DNA from: JAHEEL01 sp963715255
GTDB lineage: Bacteria; Actinomycetota; Acidimicrobiia; Spongiisociales; UBA5794
Direction: 5' to 3'
Length of the DNA: 64,000 nt
Assembly: GCA_963715255.1 (NCBI GenBank)
Contig: CAVQRN010000008.1
Span: forward strand, 1-64,000
Below the pieces are notes generated by a model. That model was not told where the DNA came from, did no database searches, and saw nothing but the letters and a program-made list of their open reading frames with translations. This document shows, in pieces, positions 44,918 through 55,064 of the stretch; the stretch's first letter is position 1; each line of letters begins with the position of its first letter. Made by a program: the position numbers and the translations under genes.

Positions 44918-47042
44918 GGGCGCCCGAGCGGCAGATACGCCTTCTCGGTGTAGTCCTTCACCATGCGATGGGTCGAGAACTCAGAGAGGCCGGTGATCAT
45001 GGCCGACTTCATCATCGCGATCCACGCCCGCGGGAGACCGGTCTGGTCCCGATCGTAGAACGTCGGCACAACCTCCGATTCGAGCAGGCGGTACAGGGTG
45101 TCAGCGTCCTCTTCGTCAGATGAGAAGTGTTCGGCGAATCCCCAACCGTTGGTGCCGTCGAAGCCTTCTGTCCACCAGCCGTCCAGGACGCTGAGGTTGA
45201 GTCCACCGTTCGCCGCTGATTTCATACCGGACGTACCGCTTGCCTCGCGAGGCGGTACCGGTGTGTTGAGCCATACGTCGGATCCGGTGATCAGGGTTCG
45301 GCCGAGACGCAGGTCGTAGTCCTCGATGAAGAACAGATGGCCCTCGTACCGCTGCTTCTGGGACATTTCGAAGACGCGTTTGATGAGCGCCTGCCCCTCG
45401 CGATCTGCGGGGTGCGCCTTCCCGGCGAAGACGAGTTGGACCGGTCGGTCGGGGTTCCTGAGAATCGCTTCGAGACGGTCCGGATCAGTGAAGAGCATCC
45501 CTGCTCGCTTGTAGGTGGCGAACCGACGCGGCAAAGCCGATGGTGAGGCGGTCGGCCGGCAGCTGATCGTCGAGCCAACGGAGCCGGACGGAGCCGACGC
45601 CGTGGCGGGCGTACTCCTCGCGGAGGCGGGTCCGGAGGCGGCGGGTCATCACCTCGCGCTCGGGATTCGTGGGCCCGCCACACACGGTCGTCGTCGATGT
45701 CCCGAATCGCTTCCCATGTCTCCGGTTCGTGCATCCGATCGGCCCAGTCTCGACCAATGACGCCTTCGAGGAGACGGCACATGGCGCGACCGAGCCACGT
45801 CGAGGGGTGAACGCCATTCGTCACAGCGAACGCCGGCCCTCCGATGAGGTCTCCCCAGTCGCGGGTGACGATGTCCGCGTGGCGCACCGAGACGCCGTTC
45901 GTACGGTCCGACAGGCGGATGGCCAATGCTCCCATGTCGAACACGGTGTCATCGTTGGATCCGCTCCTGGCGAGATCGCGCTGGGTCTCCGTGTCGACTC
46001 CCTTGATCGTGCCGTCGAGCGCCGCAGCGGCAATCGACGGGTCGAAGATCTCGTTCCCCGCGGGGACCGGCGTGTGGAGGGTGAACAGCGTTCGATCGGA
46101 GACCGATTGCCTGGCCGTCTCGAGATCGTGCCCGGCAGCGATCTCCCAGGACATCCGCTCCAGGAGACTCAACGCCGCGTGGCCCTCGTTGACATGCCAC
46201 ATCGATGGTTCGACTCCGAGTGCCCGCAGCACTCTGGCGCCACCGATCCCGAGCACGGTTTCCTGGGCGAAGCGCGCCTCCCGGCCTCGCACATAGAGGA
46301 TGTGGGTGATTGGACGATCGGCGGGATCGTTCTCGGGAAGGCTGGTGTCGAGCAGGATCAAGGGCACTCGTCCGACGTCGATCCGCCACGCTCCGATCGC
46401 GATATCACGGCCGTTGAGGGTGAGCGTGACGCGAAGTGGGCGTCCGCTGTGGGGATCGAGGACTTCGCGGAGGGGGCGCCGGCGCATTTCGAGGCGCTGG
46501 TAGGTGTGTTGCTGCCAGCCGTCCGGGTCAACGGCCTGGCGGAAGAACCCGCGCCGATACAGGAGTCCGACGGCGACCAGGGGGATGCCGAGATCCGACG
46601 CGGACTTCACGTGATCGCCCGCGAGCACGCCGAGCCCGCCCGAGTAGAAGGGGAGCTTCTCGTTGATGCCGTACTCAGCGCAGAGGTAGGCAACCGGGCC
46701 GTCGAGTTCGCCACCATGGTTTCTGTCGAACCAGGTCTGATCACTGGAGAGATATCGGTCGAATCGTTCAATGACGTCGCTGTAGAGCCCGCCGAAGCCA
46801 CCGCTCGCGGCGAGGGCCTCCCAGGTCGAAGGATCCACTATCTGGAGTTGACCGATCGGATTTCGTGTGGCAGCCCAGGCATGCGGATCGATCTGACTCC
46901 ACAGGTCGCGTGCAGCCGGATCCCATGACCACCAGAGGTTGTAGGCGAGATCGTAGAGCCTGAGGAACTCGTCGGGGATGCGGAGCGGGGCCTTGGGACC
47001 CACCGGAATTGACGCGCTGAGCCGAGAACGGCGATCGATCAT
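44914..47042 (-). CDS. glgP: Alpha-glucan (glycogen) phosphorylase (two frame breaks)
   Basis: The start is ATG 47042 behind GAGGAG. It is the shorter alpha-glucan family phosphorylase: the N-terminal DUF3417 region (YDLAYNLWWSWDPAARDLW), then VAYLCAEYGINEKLPFYSGGLGVLAGDH, WHVNEGHAALSLLERMSWEIA, TNGVHPSTWLG, a region in a second frame (REVMTRRLRTRLREEYARHG...TIGFA), then RRFATYKRAGML, IKRVFEMSQKQRYEGHLFFIEDYD and the PLP-binding GTSGMKSAANGGLNLSVLDGWW. Frame changes lie near 45667 (one extra base, AHNPERE) and 45532 (GFARRFATYKR). The repaired length is about 708 residues. It releases glucose 1-phosphate from glycogen-like glucans. Confidence 0.88.
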
Positions 47043-47192
47043 GTGGAAGAACTCCTCGAAGGGTGCGACAGCAGGCTAGGAGCGCATTGGACAGTACCTG
47101 TCGCTCAGCACACGCCAAAGATCACCGACATAATGAAACCCCGATGACACGCCGGGGGTCGGTACAGCGAACCACTGCGGAGTAGACCGTCG

Positions 47193-48131
47193 ATGTCCAG
47201 ATACGCCATCTTGTTCCCAGGCCAGGGGAGCCAGAAGGTCGGCATGGGAGCCGACCTCTTCTCAACACGCCGCGAACTCCTGGTGGAGACCGCCGACAGA
47301 GTCCTTGGATGGTCGCTCGAGACGCTGGTCACGCAAGGTCCGCAAGAGGAACTCACGAACACCGAACGCGCCCAGCCGGCCCTGTACGCCGTGTCGTACG
47401 CCCTTTGGGAGGCGCTGCGTGATGCACTGCCGTCCTCCTCCTCACCCTCGGCGTCTGCCGGGCACTCCCTCGGCGAATACACGGCGCTGGCGGCATCAGG
47501 AGCTCTGTCGTACGAGGAGGGGCTGGCGCTCGTGGCCGAACGCGGCAGAGCGATGGCCGCCGCCTCCACCGGGAGCGACCCGTCGGGCATGGCCGCACTC
47601 ATCGGCGCCGACCTCGAGCATGCCGAGCGTGTTGCGGCCGGTCGGCGAGCGGAGGGCGGAAGACTCTGGGTCGCGAACGTGAACACGCCATCCCAGATCG
47701 TGCTCGCGGGCAGCCGACTCGACATCGAGTGGCTCAGTGAGAACGCCCGGTCGCTTGGCATCCGCCGGGCGATTCCTCTCGACGTCGCTGGGGCATTCCA
47801 TTCGCCGTACATGGAGCCGGCTGCCGAGCGACTGGCGACTGCCCTGGAACGAACCCACTTTGCAGCACCATCTTTTCCGGTCTACGCGAACACGACGGGT
47901 GAGCCCGTCGAAGACCCGGCTCGACAGCTCGGTGAGCAACTCATCCAACCAGTCCAGTTTGCCGCGACGCTCGAGCGAATGGCGGCCGACGGGATTACCA
48001 CGTTCATCCACGTCGGTCCTGGAGACGTGACGGCCGGTCTCGTGAAGCGAACGCTCAGCGATGCCGTCGTACACGTCGTATCCGATCTCGACGGAATCGC
48101 CACGGTCGTGAGCGACCCGTCCGTACAATGA
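47193..48131 (+). CDS. fabD: Malonyl-CoA:ACP transacylase
   Basis: This 312-residue protein starts at ATG 47193. It loads malonyl groups onto ACP for fatty acid synthesis. It has FPGQGSQKVGMG, the nucleophile motif GHSLGEYTALAASG, VANVNTPSQIVLAG, DVAGAFHSPYM with the catalytic His, and HVGPGDVTAGLVKR at the end. It heads the fabD-fabH-fabG-acpP-fabF cluster. The 150 nt to the divergent phosphorylase gene must hold the promoter; a CATAAT at 47129 is a weak -10 candidate. Confidence 0.95.
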   Translation: MSRYAILFPGQGSQKVGMGADLFSTRRELLVETADRVLGWSLETLVTQGPQEELTNTERAQPALYAVSYALWEALRDALPSSSSPSASAGHSLGEYTALAASGALSYEEGLALVAERGRAMAAASTGSDPSGMAALIGADLEHAERVAAGRRAEGGRLWVANVNTPSQIVLAGSRLDIEWLSENARSLGIRRAIPLDVAGAFHSPYMEPAAERLATALERTHFAAPSFPVYANTTGEPVEDPARQLGEQLIQPVQFAATLERMAADGITTFIHVGPGDVTAGLVKRTLSDAVVHVVSDLDGIATVVSDPSVQ

Positions 48132-48156
48132 CCGATCTGTCCGAGGAGGAGGGTGA

Positions 48157-49218
48157 ATGCAGCGAGCGATGATTACCGGCTGGGGTCGATGTACACCGGA
48201 GCCAATCGTGACGAACGACGATCTTGCGTCCGTCATCGACACGACCGACGAGTGGATCGCGACGCGCTCAGGCATCCGGCAGCGGAGGGTCTCGCACGTC
48301 GACAACTCCGACATGGCGACCGTCGCCGCACGGCACGCCCTTGCGGCGGCCGGGTTGGAGGCGACCGATCTGGACTACATCCTCGTCGCGACCTGCACCC
48401 CCGACCGGTTCATTCCGGCGATGGCCTGTCACGTCCAGGCGAAGCTTGGCGCCGTCAATGCCGCCGCGACCGACACCAATGCGGGCTGCACTGGTTTCAT
48501 CTACGGACTCAATCTCGCCAGCGGCCTCATCGCCACGGGATCGGCCCGCCGCATCCTCCTGATCGGATCCGAACGCCTCACGCCGTTTCTCGATCTCGAG
48601 AACCGCGACACGGCAGTGTTGTTCGGCGACGGATCCGGTGCGGTCATCCTCGAAGCGTCCGACACCGAAGAGGGCATCCGATCGATCAACGTCGGCTCGG
48701 ACGGGAATCTCGCCGGCGCTCTGACGGTCGAGGGTGCGGGCTCGTCGTGGATGGAGATCCCATCGCCGGTGCGGGTCGTCATGGACGGTCGCGAGGTGTT
48801 CAGGAACGCCGTTGTTGGCATGGGCGCCGCAGCCGAGAAGGCGCTCGCCGACGCCGGATGGTCGATCGAAGACGTCGATCTGCTCATCCCGCATCAGGCG
48901 AATATCAGGATCATCGACGCCACGACGAAGCGCCTGGGGATCGACCCGGACAAGGTGTACACGAATATCGACGCATACGGAAACACCTCTGCCGCCACAA
49001 TCCCGATCGCTCTCTCGGAGGCCATCGATCGCGGTCGGCTGAAACCGGGAGCCAAGCTCGTACTCGTCGCATTCGGTGCGGGTCTGACGTGGGGAGCGAC
49101 CGCCATCCAGTGGGGCCAGAGAATCGATCCGGAGTCGACCAGTGACGCCGCTCTGCCACCGAGCGACCGAACTGGCATCGAGATCATGATTGATCGTCAG
49201 CGCGCGAGGTATGGATGA
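48157..49218 (+). CDS. fabH: 3-oxoacyl-ACP synthase III
   Basis: This 353-residue protein starts at ATG 48157, behind AGGAGGAGGG. The initiating condensing enzyme has the triad Cys in NAGCTGFIYGLNLASGLI, His in LIPHQANIRIID and Asn in YGNTSAATIPIALSEA. The N-terminus TDEWIATRSGIRQRR is typical of KAS III. The C-terminal ~25 residues extend past the usual end. It overlaps fabG by ATGA. Confidence 0.95.
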   Translation: MQRAMITGWGRCTPEPIVTNDDLASVIDTTDEWIATRSGIRQRRVSHVDNSDMATVAARHALAAAGLEATDLDYILVATCTPDRFIPAMACHVQAKLGAVNAAATDTNAGCTGFIYGLNLASGLIATGSARRILLIGSERLTPFLDLENRDTAVLFGDGSGAVILEASDTEEGIRSINVGSDGNLAGALTVEGAGSSWMEIPSPVRVVMDGREVFRNAVVGMGAAAEKALADAGWSIEDVDLLIPHQANIRIIDATTKRLGIDPDKVYTNIDAYGNTSAATIPIALSEAIDRGRLKPGAKLVLVAFGAGLTWGATAIQWGQRIDPESTSDAALPPSDRTGIEIMIDRQRARYG

Positions 49219-49949
49219 GCCGCGTCGCACTCGTCACCGGCGGTTCACGAGGGATCGGCCGAGCGATCGCGTTGCGTCTTGCTGCCGACGGCCACGCCGT
49301 TGCGGTGAACTACGCGGCGAATCGTGCAGCGGCTGAGGAAGTCGTTGAGATGATCACCGCGAATGGCGGGTCGGCGACCGCCGTGCGTGCCGACGTCGGG
49401 GACACCGATGCAGTCACTGCGATGTTTGAGACGGTGGAAGAGCACCTCGGGCGGGTCGAAGTGCTCGTCAACAATGCCGGAATCACGCGAGACGACCTGC
49501 TCTTGAGGATGGGGCCTGAAGCTTGGGACCAAGTGATCCAGACGAATCTCCGCTCCGTATACCTTTGCTCGCGGGCAGCCATGCGTGGCATGCTCCGCTC
49601 CCGATGGGGTCGGATCATCTCGGTGAGTTCCATCTCCGGGATCTCAGGAAACCCCGGCCAGGCGAACTACGCGGCGTCGAAGGCCGGGATCATCGGCTTC
49701 TCGAAATCGATCGCACGGGAGATCGGATCGAGGAACATCACGGTCAACGTGGTCGCACCAGGCTTCATCGAAACGGACATGACGAAAGGACTCGGGACCG
49801 AGATCGCCGAAGAGGTGACCCGCAGGGTTGCCGTCGGTCGCCTCGGACGACCAGAGGAGATCGCGGCGGCGGTGGGCTATCTTGCCTCCGACGACGCGGC
49901 ATACGTAACGGGCCAGACACTCGTCGTGGACGGCGGTCTGGCCCTGTAG
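49215..49949 (+). CDS. fabG: 3-oxoacyl-ACP reductase
   Basis: This 244-residue SDR has the NADPH loop VTGGSRGIGRAIA, NNAGITRDDLLLRM, the catalytic Ser-Tyr-Lys in SVSSISG and YAASKAG, and FIETDMTKGL, as in FabG. It reduces 3-oxoacyl-ACP in the elongation cycle. It starts inside the fabH stop, and acpP follows 24 nt downstream. Confidence 0.95.
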   Translation: MSRVALVTGGSRGIGRAIALRLAADGHAVAVNYAANRAAAEEVVEMITANGGSATAVRADVGDTDAVTAMFETVEEHLGRVEVLVNNAGITRDDLLLRMGPEAWDQVIQTNLRSVYLCSRAAMRGMLRSRWGRIISVSSISGISGNPGQANYAASKAGIIGFSKSIAREIGSRNITVNVVAPGFIETDMTKGLGTEIAEEVTRRVAVGRLGRPEEIAAAVGYLASDDAAYVTGQTLVVDGGLAL

Positions 49950-49973
49950 AACGGCTACTAGGAGGCTGAATCA

Positions 49974-50219
49974 ATGGAGCGCACGGAGATCGAATCGAAG
50001 CTGACCGACCTTCTCGTCGATGAGCTCGGGATCGAGCGTGATGACATCAGACCGGACGCCAAGTTCGAAGAGGATCTCGACGTCGATTCGCTCGGCGTCG
50101 TTGAGCTGCTCATGGCCCTCGAGGACAACTTCGGCGTGAAGATTCCGGACGAGGAAGCCGAGCAGATCTCGACGGTGGGCGAGGCAATCGACCTCGTGGA
50201 GAAGAAGCTCAACGCCTAG
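49974..50219 (+). CDS. acpP: Acyl carrier protein
   Basis: This 81-residue acidic protein starts at ATG 49974 with AGGAGG upstream. The phosphopantetheine site is DVDSLGVVELLMALEDNFGVKIPDEEAE. It carries the growing acyl chain of the type II fatty acid synthase. Confidence 0.96.
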   Translation: MERTEIESKLTDLLVDELGIERDDIRPDAKFEEDLDVDSLGVVELLMALEDNFGVKIPDEEAEQISTVGEAIDLVEKKLNA

Positions 50220-50234
50220 GAGCAGGAGCGCAAC

Positions 50235-51479
50235 ATGAACGACCGTCGTGTCGTCGTTACCGGCCTCGGCACCATCAACCCCGTCGGTGGCGACGTCGAG
50301 AGCACCTGGCGTGGGCTTCTCGACGGCACGTCGGGAATCTCCCGGATCACCGAGATCGATGCTTCCGATCTGACATCGCAGATCGCTGGTGAGATCAACG
50401 ACTTCGATGTTGAAGCATTTATGCCTCGTCGCCAGGCGCGACGGATGGATCGATACGGTCAATTCTTCTGGGTTGCCGCTCGCGAAGCGCTCGGCGACTC
50501 GGGCATCGCCTACGAGCCAGATGACCCGGCTGCCTATCGTGCCGGTGTCGTTGTTGGTACCGGGATCGGTGGTGTTGCAACATTTGAAGAGGAGCTCATC
50601 ACCCTGCTCGAGATCGGGCCGCACCGATTGAGTCCGTTCGGGATCCCGAAGATCATCGCCAATATGGCGGGAGGTCAGGTCTCGATCGATTTCAATCTCT
50701 ACGGACCGAACACCACCGTCGTCACCGCATGTGCGGCGTCGGCCAACGCAATCGGCGACGCCGCGGCCATCATCCAGCGAGGAGCGGCAGATGTGATGGT
50801 CGCGGGAGGAGCCGATGCTGCCATCACGCGGTTTGCCATGGGCGGGTTCGCCCAGGCACGGGCACTGAGCACCCGCAACGATGACCCGGAGGGCGCGAGT
50901 AGACCGTTCGATGTGAGTCGCGACGGCTTTGTCATGGCCGAAGGGGCCGCCGCTCTGGTCCTCGAAGAGCGGGAACACGCACTGGCGCGCGGTGCGACGG
51001 TGTATGCAGAGATTGTCGGCTACGGGATGTCGGCAGACGGCTACCACATGACGCTGCCGCGGCCCGGCGGCGCCGGTGCGGCGAGAGCCATGCAGGGTGC
51101 ACTCGACGATGCCGGAATCCTCGCCGAGCAGGTTTCGTATGTGAACGCGCATGGGACGTCGACGGCGGCGAACGACGTCACTGAGACCGTCGCGATCAAG
51201 GCCGTATTCGGCGACCACGCGTACCGAGTGCCGATCTCCTCGACGAAGTCGATGACGGGACACCTGCTCGGTGGAGCAGGGGCCATTGAGGCTGTTGCCA
51301 GCGTGCTCTCGATCCGCGATGGCGTCGTGCCTCCCACGATCAATCTCACGGATCCAGACCCGGAGTGCGATCTCGACTACGTCCCGGGAAGGGCCAGGAG
51401 TGTTGAGGTGCAGTACGCGATGAGCAACTCCTTTGGCTTCGGCGGACACAACGTTGTGCTGCTGTTCTCGGCGCCGTAG
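50235..51479 (+). CDS. fabF: 3-oxoacyl-ACP synthase II
   Basis: This 414-residue elongating condensing enzyme starts at ATG 50235 with AGGAGC upstream. The active site is Cys in TACAASANAIGDAA, His in NAHGTSTAAND and His in STKSMTGHLLGGAGAIE. Glycine-rich NSFGFGGHNVVLLF is near the end. It is the last gene of the fab cluster and convergent with the membrane protein at 51504. Confidence 0.96.
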   Translation: MNDRRVVVTGLGTINPVGGDVESTWRGLLDGTSGISRITEIDASDLTSQIAGEINDFDVEAFMPRRQARRMDRYGQFFWVAAREALGDSGIAYEPDDPAAYRAGVVVGTGIGGVATFEEELITLLEIGPHRLSPFGIPKIIANMAGGQVSIDFNLYGPNTTVVTACAASANAIGDAAAIIQRGAADVMVAGGADAAITRFAMGGFAQARALSTRNDDPEGASRPFDVSRDGFVMAEGAAALVLEEREHALARGATVYAEIVGYGMSADGYHMTLPRPGGAGAARAMQGALDDAGILAEQVSYVNAHGTSTAANDVTETVAIKAVFGDHAYRVPISSTKSMTGHLLGGAGAIEAVASVLSIRDGVVPPTINLTDPDPECDLDYVPGRARSVEVQYAMSNSFGFGGHNVVLLFSAP

Positions 51480-51483
51480 GCAC

Positions 51484-51508
51484 GGGTAGCCGCCGCTACG
51501 CCGCTACT
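51484..51508. terminator. GTAGC/GCTAC hairpin with octamer repeat
   Basis: GTAGC, four bases, GCTAC, then another CCGCTACTC unit lie between the convergent stops at 51479 and 51504. It is the same repeat family as at 26526, 40251 and 60611, again as a short palindrome at a convergent gene end. Confidence 0.4.
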
Positions 51509-51908
51509 CACCACAATCATTCTCCGGGCCACACCCGGTCATCGGGGGCGGGCGATTGTTTGCGAGTGCTTCGTTGTACTCGTCGAAGGACCTTGTCGCG
51601 AGTGCTGCGATCATGCCGACGCCGACGAGAGCACCAACTCCGGTGAGGACGCCTGCTGCAAGTTCGACGCCCGGGCAGGACGCCGGGAGACAGAGCACGC
51701 GGGCGATCGAGGCTCCGATGAACGCGCCGGTGACGGTTCCAGCAACCACCGACAAGGCAACGACCGGACGTACGTCGACGAGGTCGGCGACGATCCCCAT
51801 CGACGCACCGAGCGCGGCTCCGATCAGTGCTCCCATGGGGCCACCCATCAGGAGACCGGGTAGTCCGCCCGCCGCGACCGCTCCACCCAAGACGAGCCAG
51901 CGGGTCAC
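51504..51908 (-). CDS. Glycine-rich multi-helix membrane protein
   Basis: This 134-residue protein starts at GTG 51908 (GTGA overlap with the upstream stop, GGAGGC before it). Four hydrophobic segments are rich in Gly, Ala and Val (GGAVAAGGLPGLLMGGPMGALIGAALGASMGIVADL; VVALSVVAGTVTGAFIGASIARVL; ELAAGVLTGVGALVGVGMIAAL). A hydrophilic tail ends CGPENDCGE. I recognise no family. It is coupled to the upstream membrane protein gene. Confidence 0.6.
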   Translation of the reverse strand: MTRWLVLGGAVAAGGLPGLLMGGPMGALIGAALGASMGIVADLVDVRPVVALSVVAGTVTGAFIGASIARVLCLPASCPGVELAAGVLTGVGALVGVGMIAALATRSFDEYNEALANNRPPPMTGCGPENDCGE

Positions 51909-52623
51909 GGTTGCCTCCGAGTCTCCGGCGTGAGCCTGGGCGGAGGGAGTGGCGCTTGCACGGGTGAAAGCGCATCCCGGGCGCCGGACGACCAGGCAAG
52001 CGCTGAGACGGCGACAGCGTAGACGACGAAGGCGACGGCTCCCCAGCCGCCGGCAGCGAAGGCGGCGATGATGGCGAGCAACGGAACGAAGATGCGGAGC
52101 GCCCAGAGGCTCCACGAGAACGCCCTGGCGTACGTCCAGGCGAGCACAGAACCGAGGAGGGCGGTCGCCACTGCCGGCACCGTCAACCCCTCCGGTGATG
52201 CGAGACCGGCGAGCGGCAGAGCAGCGAGTGCGAGTAGTGGCAGCGCCACGGCGGCAGGGTCGATACCGGCACCCGGCCGCTGCCTGAGCCAGATCCGGAG
52301 CCATGGTCCGGTCAGGCCACCAACGGCGAATAGCGACATCGCCGTTGCCGCGATCGAGAGAAGAGGAACTGATACTGCCGGAGGGTCCCGACGACCAGAG
52401 TCACCACCGTCGTGTAGAGAGCGAGCCATCGGGCCCAGGGCGCTCGAACAAGCAAGATGCCTACCACCGAGATGACGGTGTAGACGACGATCCCCGAGAT
52501 GAGCAGCAAGGCAGCGCCCACGGTAAGAGGATCGGGTTCGATCGCGAGCCTCATGGACCAGAGGATCTGGGCCGTCGCAAAGAGGCCGGAGATCAGGATC
52601 GGTGCGTTGGCCACGCGCTTCAT
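51905..52623 (-). CDS. Multi-pass membrane protein (one frame break)
   Basis: The start is ATG 52623, 16 nt after the cupredoxin-like gene. The N-terminal reading shows three helices (LISGLFATAQILWSMRLA, VGAALLLISGIVVYTVISVVGILLV, LALYTTVVTLVVGTL). At about 52380-52390 the frame changes and continues with VSVPLLSIAATAMSLFAVGGLTGPWLRIW, ALPLLALAALPLAGLAS and ALRIFVPLLAIIAAFAAGGWGAVAFVVYAV to the stop at 51905. The repaired length is about 238 residues. The family is not recognised. It forms a unit with the flanking small genes. Confidence 0.6.
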
Positions 52624-52638
52624 CGCACAGTGGAAGCG

Positions 52639-53065
52639 CTACTGCTCGGGCCGCGTGTCGATGGTCCCGGGAATCCGTTGGCGGCCAACCGTCGCGAACA
52701 CCCGATAGATGCCTGGCTCGAGCGTGCTGTAGTCGAACTCGAACTCGGCGCCCTCGGTAAGGATCGTCTCGAACCGGTTGTCCTTGTCTGCGAGCACGTA
52801 CTCGCGGATCGTCGTTGACCCATTTGACGATCCAAGCCTCATCGAGGTTGAGCTGCACGTTCGAAGGACGGAACGAACCGTTGTTCATCCTGATGACGAA
52901 TACACCCTCCAATGGCGGTTCCGTCGTGGTCGTCGACGTGGGGAGCCTCGCTGCTTCAGCCACGTCGTCGGAAGGCGAACTTCCAATGGTGAGTCCGGCC
53001 AGAAGAAGGACGGCGGCGATGCCGACAACCAGAAGCACGCTCTTGACGATGGTGCGATTCTCCAC
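52639..53065 (-). CDS. Membrane-anchored cupredoxin-like protein (one frame break)
   Basis: The start is GTG 53065 with GAGGA upstream. A signal anchor (TIVKSVLLVVGIAAVLLLAGLTIG) and a Thr-rich linker are followed by a small beta domain: VFVIRMNNGSFRPSNVQLNLDEAWIVKWVNDDP, then, after a one-base break near 52801-52806, REYVLADKDNRFETILTEGAEFEFDYSTLEPGIYRVFATVG. The pattern (W/K-x-N-D near a His-ligand position, E-F-x-Y-x-F..G-x-Y) is that of plastocyanin-like domains, but the copper ligands are not intact, so metal binding is doubtful. Confidence 0.6.
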
Positions 53066-53114
53066 GGAATTCCTCGTTCGGGTACGGGCGAAGGCAGTGT
53101 AGCGGTGCGTGTGG

Positions 53115-53763
53115 TCAGTACGGACACGGGGTCGGCGGAAGGGGACGGACCACCCGTTCCTGGTCCGGGGCCCAGGAACCACGCTCGATCCAGGGTTCGG
53201 TGGTGGAAACCGACAGCTCGATGGCCTCAGCGTGCATGGGTTTGTCCCTGTTGAGCTCGGCGAGTGGGCGTCCGGTGAGGAAGAGCCGAGCCGCTTGTAT
53301 CGGATCCTGGTGTGAGACGAAGACCAGTGGGCCCTCCAATTCGTCCCGACATATCCGGACCGCTCCTCCCACCCGCGTGGCGAGATCGGACAGTGGTTCC
53401 GGAGAGAACGGAAGGTGTTCGGGATGTTCGAGGTACGCAGTGAGTTCGCCGGGAAACGACGCTTCGAGCTGTTCCCAGACACGGCCGGCCCAGACGCGAC
53501 CCGAGTGCCCATTCCGTCAGAGCATCGTCAATCACCACGCGACCGCCGGTGTGGCTCGCAATGATCTGCGCCGTCTCGACGGCACGGTCGAGGGGAGATG
53601 ACACCACCGTGGCGTCGTGCGGGAGACGGTCGGCCACCGCTGAGGCCTGCCGGCGCCCGGTGGCGGAGAGCGGGAAGCCCGGAAGGTCCGCGTAGACGAC
53701 GTGACCGGGATTCCAGACCTCCCCGTGCCGAACGAGAAAGACGCTGTCGGTTACGGTCCTCAT
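53115..53763 (-). CDS. Histidine phosphatase superfamily protein (one frame break)
   Basis: The start is ATG 53763. The phosphohistidine motif is LVRHGEVWNPGHVVY, and SSPLDRAVETAQII follows. A single-base indel in the GGG near 53503-53508 changes the frame; after it come RVWEQLEASFPGELTAYLEHPEHLPFSPEPLSDLATRV and the second His in VFVSHQDPIQAARL. The repaired protein has about 215 residues. It resembles broad-specificity phosphatases of the phosphoglycerate mutase family; the substrate is unknown. It is divergent from dinB. Confidence 0.8.
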
Positions 53764-53780
53764 CTGATCGAGGCTACCGG

Positions 53781-53786
53781 TACCGT
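53781..53786 (+). promoter_or_regulatory. -10 element of leaderless promoter (dinB)
   Basis: TACCGT lies 6 nt before the dinB ATG at 53793. The gap reads GGAGGC, which could also act as a ribosome binding site that is too close to work normally. No LexA box was seen nearby. Confidence 0.45.
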
Positions 53787-53792
53787 GGAGGC

Positions 53793-54992
53793 ATGAAGCG
53801 GTTCGCCGAGCCAATCTTCCATGTCGACATGGACTCGTTCTTCGTGGAGGTCGAACGACTCGATCACCCGGACCTGATCGGGAAAGCCGTCGCGGTCGGT
53901 GGGACCGGGGGTCGTGGCGTCGTGGCGTCGGCAAGCTACGAAGCTCGCAGCTTCGGAGTCCGATCAGCCATGCCCGTCGGGGAGGCACGGCGACGATGTC
54001 CCGGTCTTGTAGTCGTCGACCCTTCGCATGGCCGCTACGGCACGGTGTCGGCCCGGGTCTTCGAGATCATGCGGTCGTTCACGCCGCTGGTCGAGGGGAT
54101 ATCGATCGACGAAGCGTTCCTGGACGTGTCGGGTCTCAGGCTGCACTACCGGTCTGTCGAGGAGATCGGCACAGGGATCAGGGCGGCCATCAGAGACGGA
54201 GTTGGCATCCCGGCGTCGGTCGGGATCGCGACGAACAAGTTCGTCGCGAAACTCGCATCGAAACACGCCAAACCGGACGGGATGTTGCTCATCGCTGCGG
54301 GAACGGAACTCGACTTCCTCCACCCACTCGACGTCGGCGAGTTGTGGGGCGTGGGGGCGGCCACCGAGCAATCCCTCGGCGATCTCGGGATTCGGACCAT
54401 CGGCGACCTTGCCGAGACCCCGCCGGCTTTGCTGGAGCACCGGATTGGGAAGGCGGCGGCGCAGCACCTCGGCGCCCTGGCCCGGGCTCAGGATCCCCGG
54501 GCGGTTGAGGGAGGAGCACCGACCCGGTCGATTTCGTCAGAGAACACGTTCGCCCGCGATCTCAGCGATCGGGACACGATTGAGCGTGAGACGCTCAGGA
54601 TGTGCGATCACGTTGCAGCACGATTGGCGAAAGCACGGGTCGCCGGCCATACGGTCACGCTCAAGGTCCGATTCTCTGATTTCGTCACGATCAGCCGTTC
54701 GTCGCGGCACCCGGAGCCGATTGCCTCTACGCCTGAGATCTGGGAGACGGCTCGTACGCTCATTGATCGTGCCGCGATCGGTGCCAGGCCCGTCCGCCTG
54801 CTCGGGGTGGCGGTGAGCGACCTCGTTGACGTCGATGGAACGAGGCAGATGGTGCTTGGCCGCGAGCGCATCGACGCTGCCGCCGAGGCCGTCGATGGAA
54901 TTCGGGACCGATTCGGTGGGGGTGCCGTCATCCCCGCCAGAGTTGCACCGCACCCGAGAGATCCGAACAGCCGGGCCCACCATGGCCCGTAG
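53793..54992 (+). CDS. dinB: DNA polymerase IV (Y family)
   Basis: This 399-residue protein starts at ATG 53793. It has IFHVDMDSFFVEVE (first catalytic Asp), VVASASYEARSFGVRSAMP, YSIDEAFLDVSG-type GISIDEAFLDVSGL (catalytic Asp-Glu), SVGIATNKFVAKLASKHAKPDG (thumb) and a little-finger domain ending VRLLGVAVSDLV. It performs translesion synthesis. Unlike the two nuclease genes at 9-12 kb, no SOS box is visible upstream. A C-terminal beta-clamp peptide is not obvious. Confidence 0.93.
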   Translation: MKRFAEPIFHVDMDSFFVEVERLDHPDLIGKAVAVGGTGGRGVVASASYEARSFGVRSAMPVGEARRRCPGLVVVDPSHGRYGTVSARVFEIMRSFTPLVEGISIDEAFLDVSGLRLHYRSVEEIGTGIRAAIRDGVGIPASVGIATNKFVAKLASKHAKPDGMLLIAAGTELDFLHPLDVGELWGVGAATEQSLGDLGIRTIGDLAETPPALLEHRIGKAAAQHLGALARAQDPRAVEGGAPTRSISSENTFARDLSDRDTIERETLRMCDHVAARLAKARVAGHTVTLKVRFSDFVTISRSSRHPEPIASTPEIWETARTLIDRAAIGARPVRLLGVAVSDLVDVDGTRQMVLGRERIDAAAEAVDGIRDRFGGGAVIPARVAPHPRDPNSRAHHGP

Positions 54993-55064
54993 AACGACCC
55001 GTTACGCGAGAGCGTTGCGCCGGTATACTGAAGGTGCGAAGAGTATGACGCGGAGGCGTGCCGA

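Noticed and set aside
45500..45680. Programmed frameshifting in glgP and the other split genes
   Set aside because: The breaks differ in direction and size, lack slippery heptamers and pseudoknots, and many sit in G/C runs, which fits sequence error better.
53700..53792. SOS control of dinB
   Set aside because: No TCGAAC-N4-GTTCGA or near match was found upstream; only a leaderless-type -10 is visible.
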